Origin: Rickettsiales bacterium
GTDB lineage: Bacteria > Pseudomonadota > Alphaproteobacteria > Micavibrionales > GCA-2720935
Assembly (NCBI GenBank): GCA_002720935.1
Contig: PBIV01000016.1
Location: 13,588 to 56,485 of the forward strand
DNA: 42,898 nucleotides
Direction: 5' to 3'
The position numbers and the translations under genes were made by a program. A model generated the notes under the pieces. That model was not told where the DNA came from. It worked only from the letters and a program-made list of their open reading frames with translations, and searched no databases. Shown in pieces: positions 28,371-37,700 of the stretch; the stretch's first letter is position 1; every line of letters starts with the position of its first letter.

Positions 28371-29711
28371 TTAGTTTTTGCTTTGTTTACCAAAGAAGTA
28401 AATACCATTAAGCATGTCAATAGCGCGCGAAAGCTGGTAGTCAACGATGGCTTCTTTTTCTTCGCCTTCTTCACCATCGGCTTCAACATTGTCGCCATCT
28501 TTAGCCGAGACCTTATTATCTTTCTTTTTATCAGACTTTTCTTCGCCATTTGTAATCGCATTTTTCAAATCTGATTCGTGGCTATATTCGACATTAAGCT
28601 GCTCAATCTTTGCCGCTTTCACAATGATATCTGGCTCAATCCCTTTTGCCTGGATAGAGCGACCAGACGGTGTGTAGTAACGCGCTGTAGTCAGTCTCAT
28701 AGCGCCTTGTGAGCCAAGAGAAACGATTGTTTGCACAGAACCCTTACCAAATGTCTTTGTTCCCATGATAACCGCTCTGTGATGGTCTTGAAGGGCACCC
28801 GCAACAATTTCAGAAGCAGAAGCCGAGCCACCATTGACAAGAACAACAATTGGCAGGCCATTTGCTTTATCGCCTTCGGTCGCAAGGGCTTTTTGATCAT
28901 CTTCTTCGTGACGGCCTCTTGTTGATACGATTTCGCCTTGATCCAAGAATGTATCAGAAACTGAAATCGCTTGGTCAAGAAGACCGCCAGGGTTGTTTCT
29001 TAAATCAATTACATAACCGATTAAATCTTTACCTAATTCTTCTTGGATTTCTTTAATCGCTTTGTCTAAGCCAGGCTGAGTTTGTTCATTAAATGTTGTG
29101 ATACGGACATAACCGATATTGCCTTCAACACGGTGGCGAACAGAACGGATTTTAATAATATCTCTGATGATTTTCACATCAAATGGCTCAGTATCTTCAC
29201 GGCGAATAGAGACAACAATTTCTGTGCCCACTTTACCGCGCATTTTTTCAACAGCGTCCGATAATGTAAGCCCCATGACAGCTTCGCCATCAATATGTGT
29301 AATAAAGTCGCCAGCCTCAATACCAGCCTTAAAAGCAGGAGTGTCATCAATAGGAGAGACAACTTTAACCAAACCATCTTGCATTGTAACTTCAATCCCA
29401 AGGCCACCAAATTCGCCTCTGGTTTGAACTTGCATGTCCTTATAATCATCTTTATTTAGAAAGCTTGAATGTGGATCAAGATCGGTTAGCATGCCATTAA
29501 TCGCGGCTTCAACAAGTTCTTTATCTGTAACCTCATCAACATATTCACTGCGCACACGCTCAAATACATCGCCAAATAAATTTAGCTGTCTGTATGTTTC
29601 TGCATCGGCTTCTTGTGCAACGACTTGATTGCTTGTTAAGCCTAAATTGATTACAGATAGAAATCCGATAAATGCAAATAGGATGAACAGTGTCTTTGAT
29701 AAGTTTTTCAT
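28371..29711 (-). CDS. ctpA: S41-family C-terminal processing peptidase
   Basis: PDZ domain (GEFGGLGIEVTMQDG), GYVIDLRNNPGGLLDQA, catalytic GGSASASEIVAGALQDH and KTFGKGSVQT. Confidence 0.94.
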   Translation of the reverse strand: MKNLSKTLFILFAFIGFLSVINLGLTSNQVVAQEADAETYRQLNLFGDVFERVRSEYVDEVTDKELVEAAINGMLTDLDPHSSFLNKDDYKDMQVQTRGEFGGLGIEVTMQDGLVKVVSPIDDTPAFKAGIEAGDFITHIDGEAVMGLTLSDAVEKMRGKVGTEIVVSIRREDTEPFDVKIIRDIIKIRSVRHRVEGNIGYVRITTFNEQTQPGLDKAIKEIQEELGKDLIGYVIDLRNNPGGLLDQAISVSDTFLDQGEIVSTRGRHEEDDQKALATEGDKANGLPIVVLVNGGSASASEIVAGALQDHHRAVIMGTKTFGKGSVQTIVSLGSQGAMRLTTARYYTPSGRSIQAKGIEPDIIVKAAKIEQLNVEYSHESDLKNAITNGEEKSDKKKDNKVSAKDGDNVEADGEEGEEKEAIVDYQLSRAIDMLNGIYFFGKQSKN

Positions 29712-29767
29712 TTTTTACTCAAGCTTTCTTTTTACGACTCAAAATCTTTAAAAACGTTATTATAGTT

Positions 29768-30991
29768 TTAGGTTCTTTGTTGTTTCTTGGCAAGTGCCCA
29801 AAGATATTTTTCAGGATCAATTTGCTGTCCTTTGTCCCGAAGTTCAAAATAAAGGGTGTTTTTATTCTCTTGTTTACTCATTTTTCCAACGGGCTCACCC
29901 GCTCTTAAATCTTGGCCGAGACTTACATTAATGTCATCAAGCCCCCCCAGCAAGCTAATCTTTTTATTGCTATGTTCAATGATAACAATGTTTTTATAAC
30001 TCTTAAAGGGGCCAGCAAATTTTACACGCCCTGATAAGGGGGTGATAACGGTTGCCCCAGGTCTTGTCTGGATATCAAGCCCTTTATTGGTCATGCCGAC
30101 ATCATTCTTTTTATTAAAGCCTGTTAAAATTACACCAGCTACAGGGAGAACAGATGTCTTGCCATTGGCTTGTGCAAAAAAGCGCTCATCTTCATCAGCA
30201 CTGTATTTGGGAATATCGGGTTTTTTAGGAATGTTTAAAAGCTTAGCAAATGAGATTTCAGTCTCATCAATTTCCTCAATAAGTGATTTAAGACTGTTTA
30301 CTTTTTTCGAGATTTCTAAAGCCTTTGAATTAAGCTTGCTATTACTTGTTTGATATTTAGAAAAATAGTCTTTTCGCTCAGCCAATAACGCATTGAGCTG
30401 CTTTTCTTGCTCAAGATGCTTTTCCTGCTCTTTTTCTAAAGTTCGTTTTTCTTCTAAATAAATAGCCTTGATAGCTTGATGTTGTGAGACAAGATTTGAG
30501 ATTTCAACGGACTTTTGTTGAATTTGAGGGATTAGAGCAGACAAAATCGTTTGGGTTCTGGCTGTTTCTATAACTTGGCCGGGTTGTGCAATTAAGCCAG
30601 TCATCGGTGTTCGCTCGACACGTTGTAAAGCTAAAAGCATATTTGCATAGTTTTGTTGTTCTTCATTTAAAACAGAAGATAATAATTTTGTTTCATCAAT
30701 GATCTGTTCTAAGGCTTGTTCTTTTTCAATGAGAGCTTGCTCGGTTTGTTTCGTTTTTGTTGCTTGGGCGACAAGCTTTTTTTGCAAGTCTTTAAGCTGA
30801 TTTTCTTCGGCTTGTAATTTAAGAGTACTTTCTTTTTGATTCTTTTCTAATTTCATTTGTTCCATTTGCAACAAATGCAGATTAAGCCTTGTTTCTTCAA
30901 CATCTAAGGCATAAGAAACATTGCCTGAAACACTAAGAAAAGTGAGGCCAAATGCAGCGATGTAAATATAATGCTTTAATTGCATGTTCAT
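29768..30991 (-). CDS. envC: EnvC-like murein hydrolase activator (coiled coil plus degenerate LytM/M23 domain)
   Basis: Long coiled coil, then NKGLDIQTRPGATVITPLSGRVKFAGPFKSYKNIVIIEHSNKKISLLGGLDDINVSLGQDLRAGEPVG. Confidence 0.88.
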   Translation of the reverse strand: MNMQLKHYIYIAAFGLTFLSVSGNVSYALDVEETRLNLHLLQMEQMKLEKNQKESTLKLQAEENQLKDLQKKLVAQATKTKQTEQALIEKEQALEQIIDETKLLSSVLNEEQQNYANMLLALQRVERTPMTGLIAQPGQVIETARTQTILSALIPQIQQKSVEISNLVSQHQAIKAIYLEEKRTLEKEQEKHLEQEKQLNALLAERKDYFSKYQTSNSKLNSKALEISKKVNSLKSLIEEIDETEISFAKLLNIPKKPDIPKYSADEDERFFAQANGKTSVLPVAGVILTGFNKKNDVGMTNKGLDIQTRPGATVITPLSGRVKFAGPFKSYKNIVIIEHSNKKISLLGGLDDINVSLGQDLRAGEPVGKMSKQENKNTLYFELRDKGQQIDPEKYLWALAKKQQRT

Positions 30992-31010
30992 AAGATATGA
31001 TGTCTAAAGA

Positions 31011-31463
31011 TTAGTCTCTGTGATAGGGGTGACCCGCCAGAATCTGAATCGCACGGTAAATTTGTTCTATTATCATAACACGTGCAAGCATATGAGGCCA
31101 AGTCATTTGACCTAAAGAGAGTTTCATATTCGCATTTTTTTGTAAAAAGCTTTTTTCAAAACCATCAGCCCCACCAATAAAAAACTGTAAAGCAGGGCAA
31201 TTCTCAAGCTGTTTTTGTTTGAAAATGTCCGCAAACCCAGTACTTTTTAGGTTCTTTCCTGTTTCATCAAGAAAGATTTTATAGGCATCTGCTTGGATGT
31301 AGCTTTCCATTTCCGCTTGCCAGCGATCCAAGGTTTTAAATTTGCGCTGATCAATTTCAATGATTTTGATTTGTGATGATGTAAGCTGTTTTAGATAATG
31401 ATCGATAAGCTCTTTTTCAGGGCTTTTCTTTAAAATTCCAACGGTAATGATTTCTATCTTCAT
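31011..31463 (-). CDS. rlmH: 23S rRNA pseudouridine-1915 N3-methyltransferase
   Basis: LDETGKNLKSTGFADIF, FFIGGADGFEKSFL, LGQMTWPHMLARVMIIEQIYRAIQILAGHPYHR. Confidence 0.96.
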   Translation of the reverse strand: MKIEIITVGILKKSPEKELIDHYLKQLTSSQIKIIEIDQRKFKTLDRWQAEMESYIQADAYKIFLDETGKNLKSTGFADIFKQKQLENCPALQFFIGGADGFEKSFLQKNANMKLSLGQMTWPHMLARVMIIEQIYRAIQILAGHPYHRD

Positions 31464-31505
31464 GGAGAAGATAATAGCATCAGTTCTATAACACTTTCAA
31501 AAGCT

Positions 31506-31901
31506 TTATGCAGGTACGGCTGTTCTTGTATTGTCACTTGGAGAAGCATTGACAACTTCAGGTGACCAAATACGCTCTAAATTATAGAACTCGCGAACTT
31601 CTGGTCTAAAGATATGAATGATAGCATCGCCTGTATCAATAAGAACCCAGTCGCCTTGGTTTACACCTTCAACGTTAAGAGGGCGGTAGCCACTATCTTT
31701 TAGTTTTTGTGATAAATGGTTAGCAATCGCAGCAACCTGTCTGCTAGAACGCCCTGATGCAATAAACATGAAATCACCCAAAGCCGTATGCTCTGGTAAT
31801 GCAATCTCAATAATATCTTCGGCCTTATTGTCTTCTAAACAATCAACAATAAGTGATCTCAAATGTTCTGGGTCGTAATGTTTGCTTTTTTTTGTACTCA
31901 A
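31506..31901 (-). CDS. rsfS: Ribosome silencing factor RsfS
   Basis: EHTALGDFMFIASGRSSRQVAAIANHLSQKLKD...EGVNQGDWVLIDTGDAIIHIFRPEVREFYNLERIW. TTG start at 31901 proposed because AAGGAG lies 6 nt upstream; the track start is 31922. Confidence 0.92.
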   Translation of the reverse strand: MSTKKSKHYDPEHLRSLIVDCLEDNKAEDIIEIALPEHTALGDFMFIASGRSSRQVAAIANHLSQKLKDSGYRPLNVEGVNQGDWVLIDTGDAIIHIFRPEVREFYNLERIWSPEVVNASPSDNTRTAVPA

Positions 31902-31932
31902 ACTGTACTCCTTTATCTTCATTTTTAAATAA

Positions 31933-31975
31933 AAAAACTGGCTAGTCCTTTTTAAAAGGGCTGATGCCAGTTTAT
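31933..31975 (-). terminator. Rho-independent terminator after the F0 ATP synthase genes
   Basis: Reverse strand AAACTGGC...GCCAGTTTTTTTATTT, 8-bp outer stem with an inner AGCCCTTTT/AAAAGGACT stem. Confidence 0.8.
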
Positions 31976-32090
31976 TTAAAATTTTTCACGTACCGTGGAA
32001 TTAATCCTCATACTTATATTTTATCAGTTTTTATAGAGTTAAATCAAACGATCTTTTTTTCTTTAAAGAAATCTTAATAACTGTTTGTTA

Positions 32091-32585
32091 TTACGCTGAT
32101 TTCTCAATTTGCTCAATTGCATCGTCAATTAGCTGGTCACCAGCTTTGCCCTTCATATTCTTCTCTAAAAGCTCTTGGGCTGCATATGTTGAAAGGTCAA
32201 TGATTCGTTCACGAATGTCCTGAATAGCCTTTTCCTTGGCAAGGTTAATCTTTTCTTCAGCTTGAACTCTACGGCGCTCTAGTGATGTTTCTAAAGATTG
32301 CTTTGCTTCTAATTCGTAGCTTTTAGCGTGTTGCTTTGCACGCTCAACAATTTGTTCAGCTTCACTCATTGCATCGCGGTGCTTTTGCTGATATTCCGCC
32401 AATAAAGTCTGTGCTTCTCTTTTTAAAGTCTCGGCTTCATCTATTTCCTTGCGGATTGTTTCTGTGCGCATGTCTAAAATCGCTAAGATAGGCTTTGCAC
32501 CGTATTTATACGCAAAATATGCGAAAACGACAAAGGCGATTAAAACCCAAAATGAACTGTCATGTAATAGTGCTAAAATATCCAT
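32091..32585 (-). CDS. atpF: F0F1 ATP synthase subunit B
   Basis: Single N-terminal TM plus long amphipathic helix, adjacent to the paralogous b' gene. Confidence 0.9.
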   Translation of the reverse strand: MDILALLHDSSFWVLIAFVVFAYFAYKYGAKPILAILDMRTETIRKEIDEAETLKREAQTLLAEYQQKHRDAMSEAEQIVERAKQHAKSYELEAKQSLETSLERRRVQAEEKINLAKEKAIQDIRERIIDLSTYAAQELLEKNMKGKAGDQLIDDAIEQIEKSA

Positions 32586-32619
32586 TATTTTTACCTAAAT
32601 TAATTAAGCCGCAAACTAA

Positions 32620-33213
32620 TTATGCAGCGTCATCCAATTTTCTTTGTGCTGCAATAACCGCTTCTACAGCGTCATTATCATTAACAGCGATGTTTCCAAG
32701 CTTGCCAGCTAATTCTAAAGCGATCGAAGTCGCTGAATCTCTTAAATCTTTAAGAGCTTTTTCTTTGCCGTTTTCAATGGCAACTTCAGTTGCAGTTTGA
32801 AGCTCTTGCAATTCTCTTGTTAGAGATTGGTGTGCATCAAAGTTATTTTTTGCAACAGTGTCATGAATGTTTTTCATTAAATCTTTAATTTCTGAATGTG
32901 ATTCAGCCAACGCAGATTCATATGTTTCTTTTAGCTTTAAAGCTTCTTCTTTTAAATTTTTAGCATCTTCCAAATCATTTGAAACCTTTTCACGGCGACG
33001 TTCTAAAACGTTTGATACCTTTGGAAGGGCAACATATGACATGATTGCGTATAAAATAATAAAAAATACAAAAAGCCAAAAAATCTGAGATGTAAAAGTT
33101 TCAGGGTTTAACTGTGGTAATCCCCCAGATGATTGCTCACCACTTGCAGCCATAACAGACGCATTTGTTGCTAATGTTAAAAGGCCAGTAATTGCAAATA
33201 GTGATTTTTTCAT
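32620..33213 (-). CDS. atpF': F0F1 ATP synthase subunit B'
   Basis: GGLPQLNPETFTSQIFWLFVFFIILYAIMSYVALPKVSNVLERRREKVSNDLEDAKNLKEEA, typical b' pattern. Confidence 0.92.
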   Translation of the reverse strand: MKKSLFAITGLLTLATNASVMAASGEQSSGGLPQLNPETFTSQIFWLFVFFIILYAIMSYVALPKVSNVLERRREKVSNDLEDAKNLKEEALKLKETYESALAESHSEIKDLMKNIHDTVAKNNFDAHQSLTRELQELQTATEVAIENGKEKALKDLRDSATSIALELAGKLGNIAVNDNDAVEAVIAAQRKLDDAA

Positions 33214-33275
33214 CGTTATAACTCTTAAATTATCAGATTTAATGACTTTTAATATTCTTTATAGTCTTTTTTTCT

Positions 33276-33500
33276 TTACACAAATAAGATCAAGAAAGCG
33301 ATCAATAGTGCGAAAAGAGCAATCGCCTCTGTTAAAGCGAACGCTAGAATACCAACAGGCATTACAGTTTCTTTAACAGCAGGGTTACGACCAATTGTGC
33401 TAATTAAGCTTGAGAAAAGCAAACCAAGACCAAGACCAACACCTAATAGTGGTAGTACAGCGATACTTGCACCAAACATTCTTGCAGCTTCTAATTCCAT
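33276..33500 (-). CDS. atpE: F0F1 ATP synthase subunit C
   Basis: Two-helix hairpin with GVGLGLGLLFSS, RNP loop and GILAFALTEAIALFALLIAFLI (carboxylate followed by Ala, proton-type). Confidence 0.96.
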   Translation of the reverse strand: MELEAARMFGASIAVLPLLGVGLGLGLLFSSLISTIGRNPAVKETVMPVGILAFALTEAIALFALLIAFLILFV

Positions 33501-33571
33501 TTTTATTTCCTTATCGTTTATAGTTTAAGTGAATTTAAAGTTAAAACTTATGTCGATTTTTAATGTCTATT

Positions 33572-33594
33572 TTGCGTTTTCGCAAGTTTTTTTT
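33572..33594 (+). terminator. Hairpin with T8 tract oriented antisense to the atp genes
   Basis: + strand TTGCG-TTTT-CGCAAG-TTTTTTTT in the atpB-atpE spacer; both flanking genes are on the minus strand. Confidence 0.45.
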
Positions 33595-33612
33595 CAGACA
33601 AAAAATCATATT

Positions 33613-34356
33613 TTAGTGCAATTCCAACGAGTCCTTAAGATACATACATGATAAAATCGTAAAGACATACGCTTGTAAAACAGCGACTAAAATTTCAAAA
33701 CCAATCAAAGCAACATTGATAAACATTGGCGCTAAACCAAAGACAACACCTAATGTTACGCTAAAACCGGCAAAAACTTTTAACATTGTGTGGCCTGCCA
33801 TCATGTTCGCAAATAAACGAACTGAAAGAGATACAGGGCGTGACAAATAAGACAACATTTCAATCGGGATCAAAATTGGTGCTAAAACATATGAGACACC
33901 GCTTGGCATGAATAAGCTAAAGAAGTGCAGGCCATGTTTAACCAAACCGATAATTGTCACAACGATGAAAACCATCGCAGCCAAAGCAAATGTAACAATG
34001 ATATGACTTGTAAATGTAAATGAGTAAGGGATCATTCCTAGTAAATTACCTAGAAGAATGAACATGAAAATTGAGAAGATGAATGGGAAATATTCTTTTC
34101 CTTTTGGTCCAACGCTTTCATTCAACATGTTTGCGACAAATTCATATGTCATTTCTGCGACATTTTGCCATCTATTTGGAACCAATGAACCGCGTCCCAT
34201 TGCAACAATCATAAGGAAAGATGATGCAACAACAGCCAATAACATAAATAAAGCAGAATTTGTAAAGCTAATATCATAGCCCATTAACTGAAACTCTAAA
34301 CCTGCGATAGGGTAAACCTCAAACTGTGCGAGAGGTGAGTGTGAATCTGTTGCCAC
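33613..34356 (-). CDS. atpB: F0F1 ATP synthase subunit A
   Basis: SRPVSLSVRLFANMMAGHTMLKVFAGF and LIGFEILVAVLQAYVFTILSCMYLKDSLELH. Confidence 0.97.
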   Translation of the reverse strand: MATDSHSPLAQFEVYPIAGLEFQLMGYDISFTNSALFMLLAVVASSFLMIVAMGRGSLVPNRWQNVAEMTYEFVANMLNESVGPKGKEYFPFIFSIFMFILLGNLLGMIPYSFTFTSHIIVTFALAAMVFIVVTIIGLVKHGLHFFSLFMPSGVSYVLAPILIPIEMLSYLSRPVSLSVRLFANMMAGHTMLKVFAGFSVTLGVVFGLAPMFINVALIGFEILVAVLQAYVFTILSCMYLKDSLELH

Positions 34357-34386
34357 TTTATATACTCCTTAAAATAAACTCTTTTT

Positions 34387-34746
34387 TTATGTTTTGCCGT
34401 CATCATGGACGTTATCTGGGTTGTTTTCGGGCTTTAAACCGACTGGTTTACTCATTCTTTGGGTCGTTTTATAGACATTGGAAAATCCAGCGCCACACCC
34501 AATAAAGAATAATATAACCATTCCCCATGGTGATGTACCAAAATAATTGTCAATTATCAAGCCTAAACCGCATCCAATTGCAACTGCAGAGACAAATTCG
34601 ATCCCGATTCTGAAGGCAACGCCCATTGCACTTTTTGATTCAAAGCTCTTTTCGCTTAGTTTTCTGCCTCTTGAAGCGCTTTTTTCATTGCTCTCAACAG
34701 ATTTTAGCTTTTCGTCTAATTTTGAAAATCGATCATCGTCAGTCAT
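34387..34746 (-). CDS. atpI: AtpI-like protein
   Basis: Two TM helices with GCGLGLIIDNYFGTSPWGMVILFFIGCGAGFSNVYK, directly upstream of atpB. Confidence 0.85.
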   Translation of the reverse strand: MTDDDRFSKLDEKLKSVESNEKSASRGRKLSEKSFESKSAMGVAFRIGIEFVSAVAIGCGLGLIIDNYFGTSPWGMVILFFIGCGAGFSNVYKTTQRMSKPVGLKPENNPDNVHDDGKT

Positions 34747-34779
34747 GATGTTTTTTTAAGCTTTCCCTAAACCTTATTA

Positions 34780-37700
34780 TTAAGCAGCGCTTTTATTTAA
34801 ATGTTCTTCCGCCCATAAGTCGCCTTGTGTTAAGTCCACGCTAACCAGCTGTGAAATACCACGTTCCGCCATTGTTACACCATATAGGCGATCCATACGG
34901 GCAATACTCATTCTATGGTGAGAGATAATTAAGAAACGTGTTTCGCCGCGACTTGCGATTTTATCAAGAAGATTACAAACACGGTCAACATTCGCATCAT
35001 CAAGGGCGGCGTCAATCTCATCAAGAACACAAATCGGTGATGGATTTGTTAAGAACATTGCGAAAACGAGCGCGATAGACGTTAATGTTTGCTCTCCACC
35101 AGAAAGAAGTGATAGGTTTTGTAATTTCTTACCAGGAGGTTGTGCAAAAATCTCTAAACCTGCATCAAGTGGATCATCAGCCTCAGTTAACTGAAGATAG
35201 GCCTTACCGCCACCAAAAAGATCAGCGAATAGTTTTCTAAAGTGATTATCAACAAGTTGGAATGCCTCTAAAAGCTTTGTTCTTGCTTCTTTGTTTAATT
35301 TACCGATAACACCGCGTAATTTATGAATGGCGGTGATCAGCTCACTTTCCTCATAACGAAGATTTTCAATTTCAGTTTCAAGCTCTTCTAATTCGATCTC
35401 GGCACGTAAATTAACAGGGCCAATTCGGTCGCGCTCTGACTTCTTATTGGTAATGCGGTTACTAAGCTGAGAAATAGAAGAGAGCGAGCCATCATTTAAA
35501 ATTTGTTCAATTTCAAACTTACTTTGAATTTCATGGGCTTGGCACTCTAATTCTGTTTGAATAAGTGTTTCCAGCTCTTCTTTTTTCTCATTTAAATTTT
35601 GGTAATTGGTTTGCAGTGATCCTCGGCGCTCTTTTTGATCACTCATTTTACGTTCTTTGTCACGCAAATTATTTTCTGTTTCGCGAAGTTGCCCTTCGGC
35701 TGCTATGCGGACTTCTTCAGCTTGTTTTTTGATGGTTTTTAGCTCATGAATTTTCTCATTCAGCTTTTCTTTCTCTTCCCCAGAGTGAGCAGGGGCTAAC
35801 GAGACTTCATCAAGGCGCTTTTGCATCTCTTCAATACGAAGGCTATAGTCTTGTTTCTTTTCTTCTAAGCGAGATAAATCTTGTGAAATTTCTTCTAAAC
35901 TGCGTTCAATTTGTTCTTGTCTAAGACGTGTGCGATCACTTTCACGTTTTTGAGTTTCAAGCGAACTTCTTGCCTCTTGGTAACATGTCTCAAGCTCATT
36001 AATCTCATGCAAATTCGCATCCAAATCACCCATCTCATTTTTAATCTTTGTCTTGATAGAGAGGCGATCAGAAACATCTTTACTTTGTTCTTGTGTTGCT
36101 TTTCTATTCTCAATAATGCGCTCTAATGAGGTTTTAATTGCGACCAGATCACGCTCTAGCTCTGACATCTCTTGTTCCATAGAGCCAAGACGTTTTCGTT
36201 TATCATTAATAGAGGTTTCAATTTCACGGATATTCTGGCGTAGCTCTTTTAAAGAAGTCTCTAACGCCTCGCGCTTACCTTCAATGTCATTGAGATTTGA
36301 GCGTTCTTTTTCTAACGATGAGCTTGCTTTTTCTTTTTGTTTTAAAAGATCTTTAAGGCGGTTTTTCTGTTGTAATTTAACAGCCGCATTGCTTGGGACT
36401 TCGCCTTGAATAACAAAACCATCCCAGCGCCAAAGTTGACCTTTTTTATTAACGATCATTTGTCCCGCTTTTAAATCGTGAGCAACGACATTGCCATCCA
36501 CATTATCATCAATCATACCGATTTGTGATAAGACACGCGATAATTCAGCAGGCGCCTTAACAAAATCTGTTAATGGCTTTGTGCCTTCAGGTAAGCTTAA
36601 ATCAAGCTCTTTTAAGCCGAGCTCTGACCAATAAATAGAGGCTTCATTATTACTGCTGTAATCAAGACCTTCGCCAAGAGCAATCGCAAAGGCTTTCTCA
36701 TAGCCTTTTGTGACTTGTGTCTTATTGATAAATGTTTCTTCAATTGGTGTGTCAGAAGACTTATCCGCATTTGAGCTGTTTAAAATTTGTTCTAAAGCAT
36801 CACATTCTGCATCAAGGCGTTGAGCGTTTTGCAAGAGTTCATTGACCACATGCTGTTGATTGCCATAGGCAATTTCAATTTCTGTTTTCTGATCTTCAAG
36901 ACCATCACGCTTTTGTTGAAGTTTGAGGATATTATTTTCTTCTGCTTCAATGTCTTTTTTTAACCCATCAAAAAGCGTTTTCTCATTTTGCTTTGATTGT
37001 AAGGTCTCTAGGCGTTGTTCGTATTTTTTCTCTTCTTCATTATAAGAAGCGGTTTGGCTTTCTAAACCAATTTTCTGATTTTGCAAGGCTTCAATTTCAC
37101 TTTGAATGACGGCTTGTTTATTGCGCTTTTCATTAAAAGATTGTTGCTTTTCTTTTAGCTCATCTTTTAAGGCTTCAATCTCAGTCTCAAGTTTAGTCTC
37201 ATCAAAGTCAGTCTCTGCATTTTGAAGTTCAGTTAGTTCTTCTTTTAATAAGTCCTGTTTTGAAAGGCTGCGCTCTTTTTGAGCTAAAATGTCGGCTTGA
37301 TCTTGTTTTAAACGGTTTAAGCTTTCTTCTTTTTCTTTATAAGATGCTTTGCGTTGTTCAAGGTCATTTTCTAAATTTTCTAACTGGATCATCGCGCGCT
37401 GTAGAATAGCTGATTTTTCAGCTTCAATATTACGCAGATCAGGTAGGCTTGCCGCTTGTTCAGCTTGCGTTTTACTTAGCGTCGTAATCTCAGCCATCAG
37501 ACCACGAATAACGCTCTCAAGCTCATCAAACTCTTTTTTGGTTTTAGTTAGATCTTCTGACGTCTTTGTCCAGTTCTTATAAAAAAGTGCTGCTTCTAAT
37601 GAAGAAATTTCTTCTGAGATATTTCTGTATTTTGCGGCTTGGCGGGCTTGTTTTTTTAAACTAGCAAGCTGTGTCTCGCTTGTTCCGATGATATCATCTA

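Noticed and set aside
28447-28677. Ser/Pro/Phe-rich ORF antisense to the ctpA C-terminus
   Set aside because: Shadow of the Lys/Glu/Asp-rich C-terminal tail of ctpA.
340-29740. Scattered GANTC sites in several intergenic regions that might be CcrM-regulated
   Set aside because: Only occasional matches, as expected by chance in AT-rich DNA; no clustering at a single promoter that I can support.
32091-33213. Duplicate ATP synthase b subunit genes as a recent duplication
   Set aside because: b and b' pairs are normal in alphaproteobacteria.
36053-36409. 118-aa + strand ORF antisense to smc coiled coil
   Set aside because: Artefact of the repetitive coiled-coil codon pattern; smc is unambiguous.
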